From contig OX123182.2 of the NCBI GenBank assembly GCA_944739405.2, positions 15,573,326 through 15,637,325 of the forward strand: 64,000 bases of DNA, written 5' to 3'. The translations under genes were made by a program, and so were the position numbers. This DNA comes from Euclidia mi (lineage: Eukaryota > Arthropoda > Insecta > Lepidoptera > Erebidae). Every line of letters starts with the position of its first letter. The stretch's first letter is position 1. The notes beneath the pieces were generated by a model. It did not search any database and was not told where the DNA came from. It saw nothing but the letters and a program-made list of their open reading frames with translations. Shown here piece after piece: positions 33,895-43,848 of this stretch.

Positions 33895-34106
33895 TCTAAT
33901 ACTAATATATAAAGCTGAAGAGTTTGTTTGTTTGTTTGGTTGAACGCGCTAATCTCAGGAACTACCGGTCCGATTAAAAAAAATCTTTCAGTGTTAGATA
34001 GATCATTTATCGAGGAAGGCTATAAGATATATAACATCACGCTATGAGCCACGGGAGCGGAGCAGTAGCCTTAAATAACGCGGGTGTAACCGCGGGCATC
34101 ATCTAG
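33895..34106 (+). mobile_element. Helitron-B, complete
   Basis: Starts TCTAATACTAATATATAAAG after A, carries 'gaagagtttgtttgtttg', 'gaacgcgctaatctcaggaa', 'ctaccggtccgatt', 'gtgttagatagatcatttat' and ends 'gcgggtgtaaccgcgggcat' CATCTAG before T. 'cgcgggtgtaaccgcg' is the expected 3' hairpin (CGCGG/CCGCG). Best copy of this family here. Confidence 0.88.
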
Positions 34107-34241
34107 TAAACAATAACGCGAACACGTTTTATAAAATACTAGCTGACCCAGCGAACTCCGTATCGCCTTTTTAAGAGTTTTTATTTAACTCCCTTTTTTC
34201 CAAGCCCTTTTCCAAAGTTACCATTGACTTAGCGCTTAATC

Positions 34242-34360
34242 ATCATCATCAGCCCTTTACTGTCCCACTGCTGGGCACGGGCCTATTCTCAGTATGAGAA
34301 GGGCAAGGCCATAGTCCACCACGCTGGCCAAGTGCGGGTTGGCAGACTTCACTCTTATCA
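34242..34360 (-). mobile_element. LINE/SINE 3'-end insertion with 12-bp target duplication
   Basis: Flanked by TAGCGCTTAATC at 34230-34241 and 34361-34372. The minus strand runs 'gaagtctgccaacccgcact', 'tggccagcgtggtggactat', 'cagcagtgggacagtaaagg' and ends (gatgatgatg). This is the 3' part of the SINE family at 50975 and 52078, inserted by target-primed reverse transcription into the Helitron block and so younger than it. Confidence 0.82.
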
Positions 34361-34439
34361 TAGCGCTTAATCTCTTATCATTTCAGAGTCTATAAATGAT
34401 GAACAAACAAACATAGATTTTTATATAATAAATCGAATT

Positions 34440-35345
34440 CCCCTTTCCTTAAAATATCGGAGACGATAACCATATCGACTTTAAAAAAAATCCCGTCCAC
34501 CATCTTTGATTTCCTATCCGCCATCTTTGATCACGAAATAGATGTTGTATTTGGATTCACCATCTCTTAAATCATCAGAGACGATACCCATATTGATCTT
34601 TTTAATTTTTCCCATCCGCCATCTTTGATTTCCCATCCACCATCTTTAATGACGAAACAGATGTTGTATTTGGATTCCCCATCCCTTTAAACATCGGAGA
34701 CGATACCCATATTGATTTTTTTAATTTTTCCCAACCGCCATCTTTGATTTCCCATCCGCCATCTTGAATCACGAAACAGATGTTGTATTTGGATTCCCCA
34801 TCCCTTTAAACATCGGAGACGATACCCATATTGATTAAAAAAAAAATCCCATCCGCCATCTTTGATCACGAAATAGATGGTGTTTTTGAATTCCCCATTC
34901 CTTAAAATATCGGAGACGATACCCATATCGACTTTAAAAAAATCCCGTCCGCCATCTTTGATTTCCTATCCGCCATCTTTGATCCCGAAATAGATGTTGT
35001 ATTTGGATTCTCCATCCCTTGAATCATCAGAGACGATACCCATATTGATTTTTAAATTTTTTCCATCTGCCATCTTTGATTTCCCATCCACCATCTTGGA
35101 TCACGAAACAGATGTTGTATTTGGATTCCCCATCCCTTTTAACATCGCAGACCCATCCGCCATCTTTGATCACGAAATAGATGCTGTATTTCGATTCCCC
35201 ACCCCTTAAAATATCGAAGGCGATACCCATATTGATTTGTTTAAATTTCTCATCCACCATCTTTGATTTCCCGTCCGGCATCTTGGATCACTAAATAAAT
35301 TTCATATTATTAATCAGCGTCCCGAAAATCTCGAAAACGATACCC
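34440..35345. repeat. ~119-bp minisatellite, about 8 units, higher-order pattern
   Basis: Units share 'gagacgatacccatatt(g)' anchors at about 34460, 34578, 34697, 34816, 34913, 35030, 35147, 35217 and 35335, and a double 'gccatctttgat' motif. Spacing is 117-119 bp except two short units (97 and ~70). Unit 1 resembles unit 5, 2 resembles 6 and 4 resembles 7, so a four-unit block seems to have been duplicated with loss of one unit. Open frames across it (34687-34926, 35027-35281) translate the repeat and are not genes. Confidence 0.95.
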
Positions 35346-35784
35346 ATATAGATTGTATCCTATTCGTTTAGCCTTTTTTTGCCTTTGACCCAACCCTCCC
35401 CCTTCTCGTTTGACCATTTTATTATTTTTGTCTGGCCCCTAGAAATTGTGGCGTAATTTTATATAGCCTTTCGGAATAATTGGGCTATCATAGGCAATAA
35501 CAATTTTTAAAATCCAACTGCTAGTTCCTGAGATTAGCTGACATTATCTTTTAGCCTTTTTAGCCTTTTGCCCGGCCCCAAAGGGTCAAAGCGTTATGTT
35601 ATATAGCCTATAGCCTTCCGGAATAACTGGGCTATGGTATACAAAAAGAATTTTTCAGATCCGACCGGTAGTTCCTGAGATTAGCGCGTTCAAACAAACA
35701 AACAAACAAACAAACAAACTCTTCCGCTTTATTATATTAGTATAGATTTTTCTTTTTGTCAGCCAGTTGCACTAATAAATGGAG

Positions 35785-36035
35785 TGATCCGTAGCAAAGA
35801 GGTTACCACATCAATCTATCGATACGCGAGGTCAAGCGCGGTCGTCATTATCTGGTTTGTAGATGGGTGACCGTTTGCAGAAATATTCTATGTCTCGCAG
35901 AGCGCACATAGCAATAATATCTGTTGCCATCAAGATGCCAGACGCTATGGGTAGCCGGTGCTTTTGGATACTTTGGTCTATACCATGTATGGGATTTTGC
36001 CTTCGCGTCGCGGATGTCAGTCGGCCTGTAGAAAA
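35785..36035 (+). mobile_element. Diverged SINE-like element
   Basis: A decayed head ('atccgtagcaaagaggttac', 'gatacgcgaggtcaagcgcg') leads to 'agatgggtgaccgtttgcag', 'aagatgccagacgctatggg', 'tagccggtgcttttggatac' and 'tatgggattttgccttcgcg'. These phrases follow each other in a lepidopteran SINE type as I recall it. Only one copy is present here, so the boundaries are approximate. Confidence 0.5.
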
Positions 36036-36336
36036 ATATTAATTGCAATCGACTCAAATTGAGAAATTCTTTCTAAAACCAACAAAATGTCGCTTAAAAA
36101 TGATGTAACATACTTTCGGTGAATATGCAAAAAGCATTGTGCCTAAAAAATACAAAACTAAACTGCTCACAAAATATTCAAACACGTAATATTACACTTA
36201 TTATAAAAATAGACAACAGCATATTCTTGCCAAAGTAAACATTTAGTTAACATTCGCAACGCGTTCGCTCGAAGACACCACCAAATATCCGCCTCCGACG
36301 TCAAAACGTTACTGAGAATGCATTATTATATTGTTG

Positions 36337-36400
36337 ACTGTTTTCAAACAATAATAAATTCATGGAGGGGTCCATGAATTTATTATTGTTTGAAAACAGT
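36337..36400. repeat. 30-bp inverted repeat, 4-nt spacer
   Basis: Arms 36337-36366 (actgttttcaaacaataata...) and 36371-36400 are exact reverse complements around 'gggg'. No target duplication and no shared sequence with the other hairpins. Confidence 0.96.
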
Positions 36401-37434
36401 ATTGTTGCTCAGCTTCGTATGTATATATATGTATATGACTATCGTCTGTCTTGACCTATTTTGGAAGCCATTTAAAGGTATTTATAGAGACAGCCGTGAA
36501 CAATCAATTTCTTTGTTGTGTGAATTTGTTATTTTTTTTCGTTAAAGTGGGTATTGTTAGTTGCTTTTGTGTTTTATTGTTTGATTTTTTGCCTTCATAA
36601 TTGGTCGTCACTTAACTTCCTGGATTCCAGAAAAAAAAATCGATATCATATTATAAGTACATATTTTTGGAATATTAGGAGTCTGTTTAAGCAAAAAAAA
36701 ATACTTACAAAACGGTGTTAAGATTAGTGCTGCCACTTTACAAAGGTTACACAACTACCATAAAACGATTAGTTCCAGCAATAATTCACAGCTGGCTTTA
36801 TGGCGATTTTTTAATTATTTATGTAATATAGGTATGACGCTGGCATCCAGGAGGATGAAAAATATTGTAAATCGTTAGATTTAATATAATTAAAAAACCG
36901 TCGAATAAAAACTACAATACGGCTTTGATTTAATCTGTACATCGCTCACAGAAACCTGAACAAAGGAAATTTCATTTTATTATCATAATTTTTTTAAATT
37001 TTTCCCGAATCCTATTTTTTATTTTTAATTAGACTTATTTATGAAATGGCTTAACTTTAAAAGCCTTTTTACAAAACAAAGATTGACACAATTTTAGAGC
37101 ATCTTTGAAAGCAGATCGTCATATCAATACATAATTTGTTCCAACGAATTTTGGAACACATACTAGGCAAAAGCCTTGCATTAGTCTACGTACAATAACT
37201 TCTATGCAGATAAGGCCAGGGCTTAACTTCGGACTATTTATAGTGCATGTTTTGTAATGAGGCTGCTTAGATATAAATTTGTGCCTGCATGTAACGAACA
37301 AACTAAGTCGCCTACACATGCGTGCAAGCTTGCATAAATTTCGGGCCCGTTATCTTGTTCGAGCAAGTGTGTAGGCCTCCATACGGTTTAAGGTGGTACA
37401 AGACGCATATAACCTTGTGTTCTAATTGGGAACA
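36401..37434. other. No recognisable feature
   Basis: AT-rich, with poly-A/T runs; no gene, repeat or RNA recognised. The minus frame at 37119-37319 has no identifiable domain. Confidence 0.4.
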
Positions 37435-37657
37435 ATTCATTTGAGGTCCCAGGATCGATTCCCGGGTCGGGCAATAGTGTTGCTGGGTTTTTCCGAATTC
37501 TCAGTAGCAGCACGGAGTCTGGTGATGTGCCCGGTAACGGCAATAGGCTTGCCCGCTATTACGTGGGAATTAAAAATTCATGGCAAAATGTGGGTGTACT
37601 ACCAGCCTTTGCCCACTCTTTCGGGGATACAGGCGTGAGTCTATAAAAAAAAAATAA
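37435..37657 (+). mobile_element. SINE-D, with A-tail
   Basis: The B box 'ggatcgattcccgggtcggg' is preserved; the A-box half of the head is diverged. Body 'attctcagtagcagcacgga', 'gcaataggcttgcccgctat', 'gcaaaatgtgggtgta', then 'ctttcggggatacaggcgtg' and A9. The frame 37426-37638 is a by-product. Confidence 0.82.
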
Positions 37658-37689
37658 GTTCCTCTGTGAAGAGATGAAACATTCGACAT

Positions 37690-37895
37690 AAAACCCTATC
37701 AATGTGTTTGGCCAGCGTGGTATGGTAAGCAAAATCCTCCTATTGACTCAAAATAGGTAGGTACTATTTTGACGCAAATTAGGAGATACCAGCAGTGGTG
37801 TTTGGTGACTTAAAGTGCTTTTAAGACGCAAATGGGAGAGGCCTGTTACCAGCAGTGGAGTGAAAAAGCTGTATGATGATGATAATGATGAATAG
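37690..37895 (+). mobile_element. SINE-E, rearranged copy
   Basis: 'tttggccagcgtggtatggt' begins the recognisable part. The middle holds a duplicated block: 'gacgcaaat(t/g)(a/g)ggaga' occurs twice, each followed by '(t)accagcagtgg'. It ends in a (gatgatgat) tail at 37873. It is head-to-tail opposed to the copy at 37975-38215. Confidence 0.58.
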
Positions 37896-37974
37896 GTGTT
37901 AAATTAAACGCATTATCTGAAATATTTATTCTGGGAATAAGTGAACATTCATACCGTGAATAGCAATAATTTCA

Positions 37975-38215
37975 TCATCCTCATCAGCCTTTTACAGTCC
38001 ACTGCTGGACTAGGCCTTTCCTTTGAAAGGAGGAATTGGCCTACTATACCACGCTGGCCAAACGGGTTGGTATAGGGTTTGTATCAAGTTTTCCTTCTCT
38101 TACAGTGCTGTTCTCTGCATAATATGCTCCCTCTGTCGGTTCCTACGACACCCACGGGATGATATGGGGTGGCGACAATTTGTATTCTTAATCCGTCACC
38201 ACACAAACAGCAATA
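37975..38215 (-). mobile_element. SINE-E, uninterrupted copy
   Basis: Minus strand from 'gtgtggtgacggattaagaa' through 'catcccgtgggtgtcgtagg', 'agggagcatattatgcagag', 'ccaacccgtttggccagcgt', 'gcctagtccagcagtggact' to a short (gatgag) tail. It supplies the empty site for the transposon at 7499-8304. Frames on either strand here are not genes. Confidence 0.78.
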
Positions 38216-38719
38216 ATTTCCGAATAGGAAATATTTGGTGCATTGGCAACGAAATCGACTTCTGTTTAAATGTATAGCGCTATCCACAGCGTAAGTAAAT
38301 TTATGACCTGCTGAAATATAATAAGTATGTCAATATTAAATATACCTTTTCACTTTTGCAATCACATACTTATCGAATGACGTCGTCATGTAAAAAAATA
38401 AATTTAGAAATAATTTGGATTGATATGGACATATTGGACATGTTACGCGGAGTATTGTGTATGTAGGTAATAAAGTGAAAGTAGGGGGCCTAAAAGGAAG
38501 AGGGAGGCCTAGCAAAAGATGGCTGAACTGTATAAAGTTGGATATAGATGCGGTAAATAACGGGTGATAGAAAATTAGGAGACCAGGGCAAGAGGATGAT
38601 GATACAAGTACAGGACACAGGAATTAAAAATATATGGCTCAAAGAGTTAAAATAAAATACTTACCTAAGAAGGATATAACACATACAAAACATATGTTTT
38701 CTCAATTTTGTACAGTGAG
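38216..38719. other. No confident feature
   Basis: AT-rich. 'ctgaactgtataaagttgga' at 38523 with 'gaagagggaggcctagcaaa' just before resembles a decayed LINE C-terminal coding segment (G-R-P-R-type motif followed by W), but too little remains to call. Confidence 0.3.
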
Positions 38720-38760
38720 AGAAGAAAAATGCAATGGTTCGTCCATGGCATTTTTCTTCT
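38720..38760. repeat. 18-bp inverted repeat, 5-nt spacer
   Basis: Arms agaagaaaaatgcaatgg (38720-38737) and ccatggcatttttcttct (38743-38760) pair at 17 of 18 positions around 'ttcgt'. Confidence 0.88.
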
Positions 38761-38764
38761 TTCA

Positions 38765-40271
38765 TTCTTTATCTTCGCTAGCTTTCCGCAGCAAAACCTT
38801 TAATATCTGCACCACACAATAAACTAACCGTAAAGTTTAACCCAACCATATGGCCAAAATGTTTACCTGTAAAATACAATCGTCGGATAAAACATAGCAA
38901 TGGGCCGTTTATAAAAAACACTATCTAGGTGCTCGTTTGGCCGGCACTCGCTCGTAGATCATTCGACAATGTCGGACCGCGATCGAAGTCTTGGATGTTA
39001 CACCCAGCTGCCCATTTTTGCATTTACTCTCGCCTAATTATGAATGCTTTGACCGCCATCTTTCGCTTTATAGTCGATCTTGTTGAGATCACGTCAGTGG
39101 CTGGACGCTGATGACACAAGATAGCTCTATGATGTCCAGCGGTGGATGTCTTTGGCGTTGCTGAAGCACAATTTAAGTTATTCAAGGCTACGAAGCACTC
39201 CGAAATGATCATCTTACATCAGTAACTTTTGGTGAACTGCGAATACGAGTGACTTTATACTAGTCCGTTAAAATGACTACTTCTGAAGTTACTAGTCTAC
39301 AAATTAAAGAAAAACAGTAGGTTCCTTTTGAAACTCTAGTAATTCCTAGTTTTAGGCCATTAGTCGCAAATCGCACTTAAGCTGACTATATTTGGTCTTT
39401 ACTTCAAGACTCGTCTACTTTGGCAATTTTTGGGTGACTTGTTCTATTTTGATCAATAATAAGTTTTACTAACATATTTCTGTATCTGTAAAATCATTTA
39501 AAGATTCAATTTTTTTTCTCTAGAACCAGAATGTGTTTCAATGTTAACATTCCGGTGGAACAATAGATAGTCCAATTAAAAGCGATATCAATATTATCTA
39601 GTAGTCAATCGCATTGTTTATTTGCATAATATTGATGCACCACGCTTCGATGGGCTAGTTTGACATACAAATACATTTAGGTCATAGAACGTACTGATAA
39701 TTATATAGGTTTGTATTTATTTTACAGTTGTAGTGATTCTGCCTGGTCTTATTGTATAGTGTAATCGGTACTATGCAGTAATGAGGTATAAGTGTTACTA
39801 GAACGAGGATCTTCTGACCAGGATAGCTGGCCGTACCTGGTGGACTGCAGGCTGACAGAAGTAGTTGAGAACTTGTATACTGTAATCCAAGAACTTTAAT
39901 TGTGCCTCGTGCCTGTTAGATGTCGCCAGTGTTGACTATGTTCGATATAAAATAGCTTCAGTTGTACCCATGTACCCTAAGCTCTTAGTTAAACGGTACA
40001 CTTTTCTAGTTTAGATTCCAACGTTAAAAACGTAAGTGAATCTTGTGCAGATTATATTATTTAACTAAAGCAGATTTATGACGAGGATGATAATAGGGCT
40101 GGCGTTAACGGACCGAAACTTGATGTTAATGAGAATGAACAATACTCAATTTGATTGTCTAACTAATCCTTATTTTTAAGGGAAGCGTCAGGCGGTAATA
40201 ATTCATATCGCTCATCACTAAGTCGTATCTCTTTGGAGAAAACTATTACAAGAGTACTATAAATTACACTA
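38765..40271. other. No gene recognised; possible LINE tail at 39100-39165
   Basis: 'gatgtccagcggtggatgtc' near 39131 resembles a LINE 3'-end phrase, with possible decayed coding upstream (39000-39110). Otherwise AT-rich DNA with nothing recognisable. Confidence 0.3.
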
Positions 40272-40556
40272 CCTCTGCCTCTGTGGTCCAGTGGAATGGG
40301 AATACGTCTGCTTATCGGGAGGTCCCGGGTTCGATTCCTGGGTCGGACAAAAGTGATACTGAATGTTGCTGAATTTTATTCTCAGTAGCAGGTCGGAGTC
40401 TCGTAATGTCGGGCACATTACGAGACTCCGAGCTGCTGAGTAACGACAAAAGGCTCGCCCCCTATAACGTCGGACATCAATTCGACCATGGCGAAATGTG
40501 AGTGTAATAGTGTATTAATAACCTCTACTTACACCCACCTATATTATGAGTAAAAC
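40272..40556 (+). mobile_element. SINE-D, full length, carrying a palindrome
   Basis: The head 'cctctgcctctgtggtccag' (A box TGGTCCAGTGG) and B box 'cgggttcgattcctgggtcg' are well kept. The body continues 'attctcagtagca', then a 60-bp palindrome, then 'aaaggctcgccccctataac' and 'gcgaaatgtgagtgtaatag'. The palindrome's right arm is extra compared with the copies at 22370 and 37435. Confidence 0.84.
40381..40440. repeat. 60-bp palindrome inside SINE-D
   Basis: The left arm ctcagtagcaggtcggagtc...taatgt and right arm acattacgagactccgagct...gctgag pair over 26 of 29 positions (one mismatch, 2-nt indel) around a 5-nt spacer. In other SINE-D copies the left arm is followed directly by the 'cggtaacggcaataggct' type sequence, so the right arm is an inverted duplicate inserted here. 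Confidence 0.93.
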
Positions 40557-40887
40557 TATATCATAATTTATTTTCATCCATTATTTTCGTAGAACTACCA
40601 AAATGTTCGCATCCAAGTAGACCAGTTTATAACTACGGGATTAAGCTTCTTAGTATTTTGTTATGTTGTAAGTCGAGACTTATTGAGAAACTTGTCTAAT
40701 TCTATTGAAGCTCAGAATTTAAATGACTAGATTTGCACAGACTAATCTGGTTAATCTGTTTATAATAATTGGTGTAACCTTAGATTCTAGATATACCTAG
40801 GCTTTAGTACCTACTTATTGTCAAAAGTTGTAATCAAGATAATTATATCGTGACGAAGATTAAAATTGTCTGTAAATATTTAAATTA

Positions 40888-41000
40888 CTAGCTTTTGCCC
40901 GCAACTATCCCCGCGTGAGTGGAGTTTGCGCGTCAAAAGGGTGCCTATCTGCGATTCTGATGATTAAACTGCGTTAATCAAAAAAATACCAAAATCAAGT
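40888..41000 (-). mobile_element. Helitron 3'-end fragment
   Basis: The plus strand 'ta|ctagcttttgcccgcaact' followed by 'atccccgcgtgagtggagtt' is the reverse of a Helitron 3' end (...gggcaaaagCTAG|T) of a common lepidopteran type. The 5' limit is uncertain; no further homologous copy is in the window. Confidence 0.47.
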
Positions 41001-41438
41001 GCAGTACTGTTGGTTAGATAGACCTTCTTATAAACTCGGAATGGTTACTAAACTAAGTTATCTCATGACGTCTGTCGATATATAGTTGTAAACATATAGA
41101 TACCACCTTTAATTTGTATGAAATCTAACCAACAAATCTAACTGAAAAACAGACCATTTTTATATGAAATTAGCATACTATAAAAGTAATTAAAAACGAA
41201 AAGCAATATAACGATAAATAGGACCTATGGTATTGCAAAGACCTATTTCGCTGGAATGCATAAACATTCGAATTTTTGGGTATTGCGGTCGCCGAATAAT
41301 GTACAAAATACATCTAGCTTTATGACGACAACTATCGATGGACCAATAATTAATATCAGCTACTATTTGCACAGTATGTTGGCTAATTCGGCGTATCTTT
41401 CAAGAATATCTACCACAACTATTCACACCATATTACAG

Positions 41439-41497
41439 AGAAATCAGATGAACCCATACAATTAACAGCAATTGCAAATTGCTTAATAATTTTCAAG
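41439..41497 (+). other. Candidate internal exon (weak)
   Basis: 59 bp between an acceptor-like 'ctattcacaccatattacag' and a consensus donor CAAG|GTAAGTATAG. One frame is open across it (phase 2 at the left) and reads KSDEPIQLTAIANCLIIFK, ending exactly in frame at AAG|GT. I do not recognise the peptide. Splice sites this good occur by chance in a window of this size; no partner exon was found. Confidence 0.2.
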
Positions 41498-41951
41498 GTA
41501 AGTATAGAGCTGACCAGATGTTGCTTCGAAATTTAGTAAAACTTTCAAGGAATACTATTCCATATTGCTTTAGCAATAAGGTTTGTTATCGTATTACAGG
41601 TTTAATCGGTGTTATCATTAACTGAGACGTCAGCGTTGCTTTTAGTACCTGCAGAACATCTTAGTGCCAGGTTATGGTTTCCTTAAGTAGGTTTTGTTTT
41701 GTTCATATTACAGAACTCTGCTTATTTCGCTAAACATTATACGAATGGAGTTCGAAATAATTAAATGCTATTCCGTTGCAACAACGACATTGCTTAGTAG
41801 TCAAAAGTTGGTAAAGTAAACTGCAACCCTTTGTCTAAACAGAATTGAAAACTAAACAATTTAGTACCGATGGCAACAGGTTTTTGTAAATAGTTTTTCG
41901 TGTTTTTCATTGTCGTTTTCTTTAACCCACATCTAGGAATGTCTCTCTTAC

Positions 41952-41993
41952 CTCACTCTCCATGGAAAATTGTGAAAGCATGGGATACTTGAC
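41952..41993 (-). other. Candidate 42-nt microexon (weak)
   Basis: Minus strand: acceptor 'gcaccattttattacag' | 42 nt | donor GAG|GTAAGAGAG. Both sites are close to consensus and the segment is a whole number of codons with no stop in the zero frame (VKYPMLSQFSMESE). It lies 450 bp from, and on the other strand to, the candidate at 41439-41497, so at most one would belong to a given gene. No family recognised. Confidence 0.23.
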
Positions 41994-42323
41994 CTGTAAT
42001 AAAATGGTGCGAAGTGTGAGGATTCTTTGAAATTAAAGTGTAGAAACGCTCTTGGAGAACTATAGTCTTCCATGGTAAGAATAAGGTGTCCTCACCATTT
42101 TTGCGGTCCAAATGTGGAACTTTATTGCAGGGAAAAGCCATAGAGAATATCAGGGAGATGTACTATCAGGTAACCAATGGTAAATTATGTCTTACTAATT
42201 CGTCCTGATAGCTTTATTGACAGTCGTGAAATGGGGCCAGAATGAAGCAGAACATTATGTGTGTATGTTTGTTTGAGCTCACTCACACAAACACATACAC
42301 ATATATGAGTATTAGTTAGTGAC

Positions 42324-42905
42324 TTGACTGCACGGTTGGCTTAGTAGTTTAAGCCTCATCACTTGACACTGTGCCGAGTGATGTGGGTTCGATCCCTACA
42401 CCAGAAAACACTTTGTCATCCTCCTAGCGTTATCCCAGTCTGAACCCGGGATCTGCTTTCTAATCTAACCAGATTTTACTCACTATTAGCTTTTCCACAC
42501 AGCGACTGCCTGTCTGACCTCCGCAACCCAAAGGATAGCTATATTCCGTGGTTTAGACTAGTGTCAGTTTACTCATAGGTACTGACTCCTATAACGACTG
42601 CCAAAGATCGTCATGTCAGCCAGGACCGAAGGCATAACGTGCTCTCCGAGGCACGGGGCAAGCGATAATTTACAATTCAATACGCACATAACTCTGAAAA
42701 GTCATTGGTGCGTGGATTTCAACCCGTATCATCACTAGGCTATCGCTTCTGTTGGTATCACCACTAAGCTATCGCTATATAATTTGTGTGTGATATATAA
42801 ATTGCTGTTTCAAGTTTGGGTATTCATCCGTTGACTGCATGTTTGTGAAGCCGCCGAGACACACAGAACTTACTGCTAGAGCGAAAAATATCTTTAAAAA
42901 AAAGT
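42324..42905 (+). mobile_element. SINE-A, split by a SINE-B
   Basis: Left part: head 'gcacggttggcttagtagtt' and B box 'gggttcgatccc', ending 'aacactttgt'. Right part resumes at about 42781 'tttgtgtgtgatatataaat', 'gctgtttcaagtttgggtat', 'gtttgtgaagccgccgagac' and an A-rich end. Joined, the halves are colinear with 9484-9708. A short 'tttgt' is repeated at the junctions, a possible target duplication. Confidence 0.87.
42417..42777 (-). mobile_element. SINE-B, inserted in SINE-A
   Basis: Colinear with 2186-2560: plus strand 'catcctcctagcgttatccc', 'agcttttccacacagcgact', 'gcctgtctgacctccgcaac', 'tggtttagactagtgtcagt', 'cgtgctctccgaggcacggg'. The tRNA-like end is oddly duplicated: 'tcactaggctatcgctt' and 'ccactaagctatcgct' stand 30 bp apart, so the A-box half is present twice. 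Confidence 0.87.
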
Positions 42906-43185
42906 AAAAGAAATAGATGTGTACATACTTTTATCAAGAATAAATGCGTGGTGCAACGTAGCGGGTATGTCTCCTGAGAGTACACAGAGTGACACAACAA
43001 CAAACCTATTACGAACGTGCAAGTGTTGATAAGTAACAACTGTCATGTAAGTCTGACTCTGGTTTAGAGAATAGGTTAAGAACCCCCGAGAAAAGGGTTA
43101 GAAATACTCGCAAATTTTGCAATTATTATTTTCACATTGTAATTCACATAGGTACAGAGCCTAACTAATTCATACTCAAATTATA

Positions 43186-43330
43186 AATGCAAAGGTGTAT
43201 TTGTATGTTTGTAATTCTTTCACGCCGCCTTTTACGCTTTCCACCAAAAGATAGGGTATTGCTCGATGAAGGTTTAGGTGTATAATTTATCGAAGTTTAC
43301 GTGGGCGAGCGAAGTCTAATCAATTACAAA
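43186..43330 (+). mobile_element. Helitron-like fragment
   Basis: 'aattataaatgcaaaggtgt', 'atttgtatgtttgtaattct', 'ttcacgccgc' and near the end 'tttacgtgggcgagcgaagt' and 'ctaat' follow the order of another lepidopteran Helitron type. The end CTAAT is a degraded CTAGT. Single copy here, moderate evidence. Confidence 0.4.
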
Positions 43331-43766
43331 GAACGCTAAGCAGACGAACCTGTTGCTCATTTAAAACATAAATAAATCCCAGGGAGATAACGTATCTTAA
43401 ATTTAGTAGCCCATAAGTCATATAAGGTAAACACCGGCTATACGACTGAACCGTAGCGTGTAAACTTAGAACCTTTGTTTAGCCCGCATTGTTGTGATGT
43501 GTGCCAAAAATTTATGTTGCCATCATAATAGGGCGTTTTGTTCGAGGCTTCTGTGACTTTGAGAACTATTATGTTGGTAAGTTAAACATTTATTGGCGCT
43601 TTTTTCTGTTTACACTAACTTTTGTTGAAGTAAATTTTGTGGGTTTAAAGTTTTGCTGATTTATTTGTAATTTTCACTGACCTTCTATACAGCTTTGCAT
43701 AATTTAACATCGTACAATTATTCCGAGAGGCGACTAAATAAACAAAAGTATTCAAATATACAGTCA

Positions 43767-43848
43767 TTAACATCCTAGCGCCATGCCGGTTATATCCAAT
43801 AAGGACCACTTTCTAGTCTGACCAAATCTGAAGAATATTGGCTTTTCT
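43767..43848 (-). mobile_element. SINE-B 3' fragment
   Basis: The plus strand 'catcctagcgccatgccggt', 'ccactttctagtctgaccaa', 'gaagaatattggcttttctg' matches the reverse of the SINE-B 3' part, diverged. Confidence 0.55.

Larger units (their letters stand above)
34139..35746 (-). mobile_element. Helitron-type composite block with internal minisatellite
   Basis: On the minus strand the right end starts TCTATACTAATATAATAAAG after A and continues as Helitron-B ('gaagagtttgtttg...', 'cgcgctaatctcaggaacta'), in two tandem diverged copies of ~148 bp. The left end finishes 'gagttcgctgggtcagctag' before T. Read as one element it is 1.6 kb with legal Helitron ends. Alternatively a separate short Helitron ends near 34435, where 'tatataaaaatctatgtttg' looks like another 5' end, and the minisatellite belongs only to the second element. 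No Rep/helicase frame is present. Confidence 0.65.

Noticed and set aside
34687..35281. Protein-coding frames over the minisatellite
   Set aside because: They are translations of the ~119-bp tandem repeat and carry no independent evidence of coding.
42824..43039. Secreted peptide with a signal sequence on the minus strand
   Set aside because: The attractive leader (LLLINTCTFVIGLLLCHSVYSQ) begins at TTG, has an in-frame TGA two codons upstream and no in-frame ATG, and the rest runs into the end of SINE-A.
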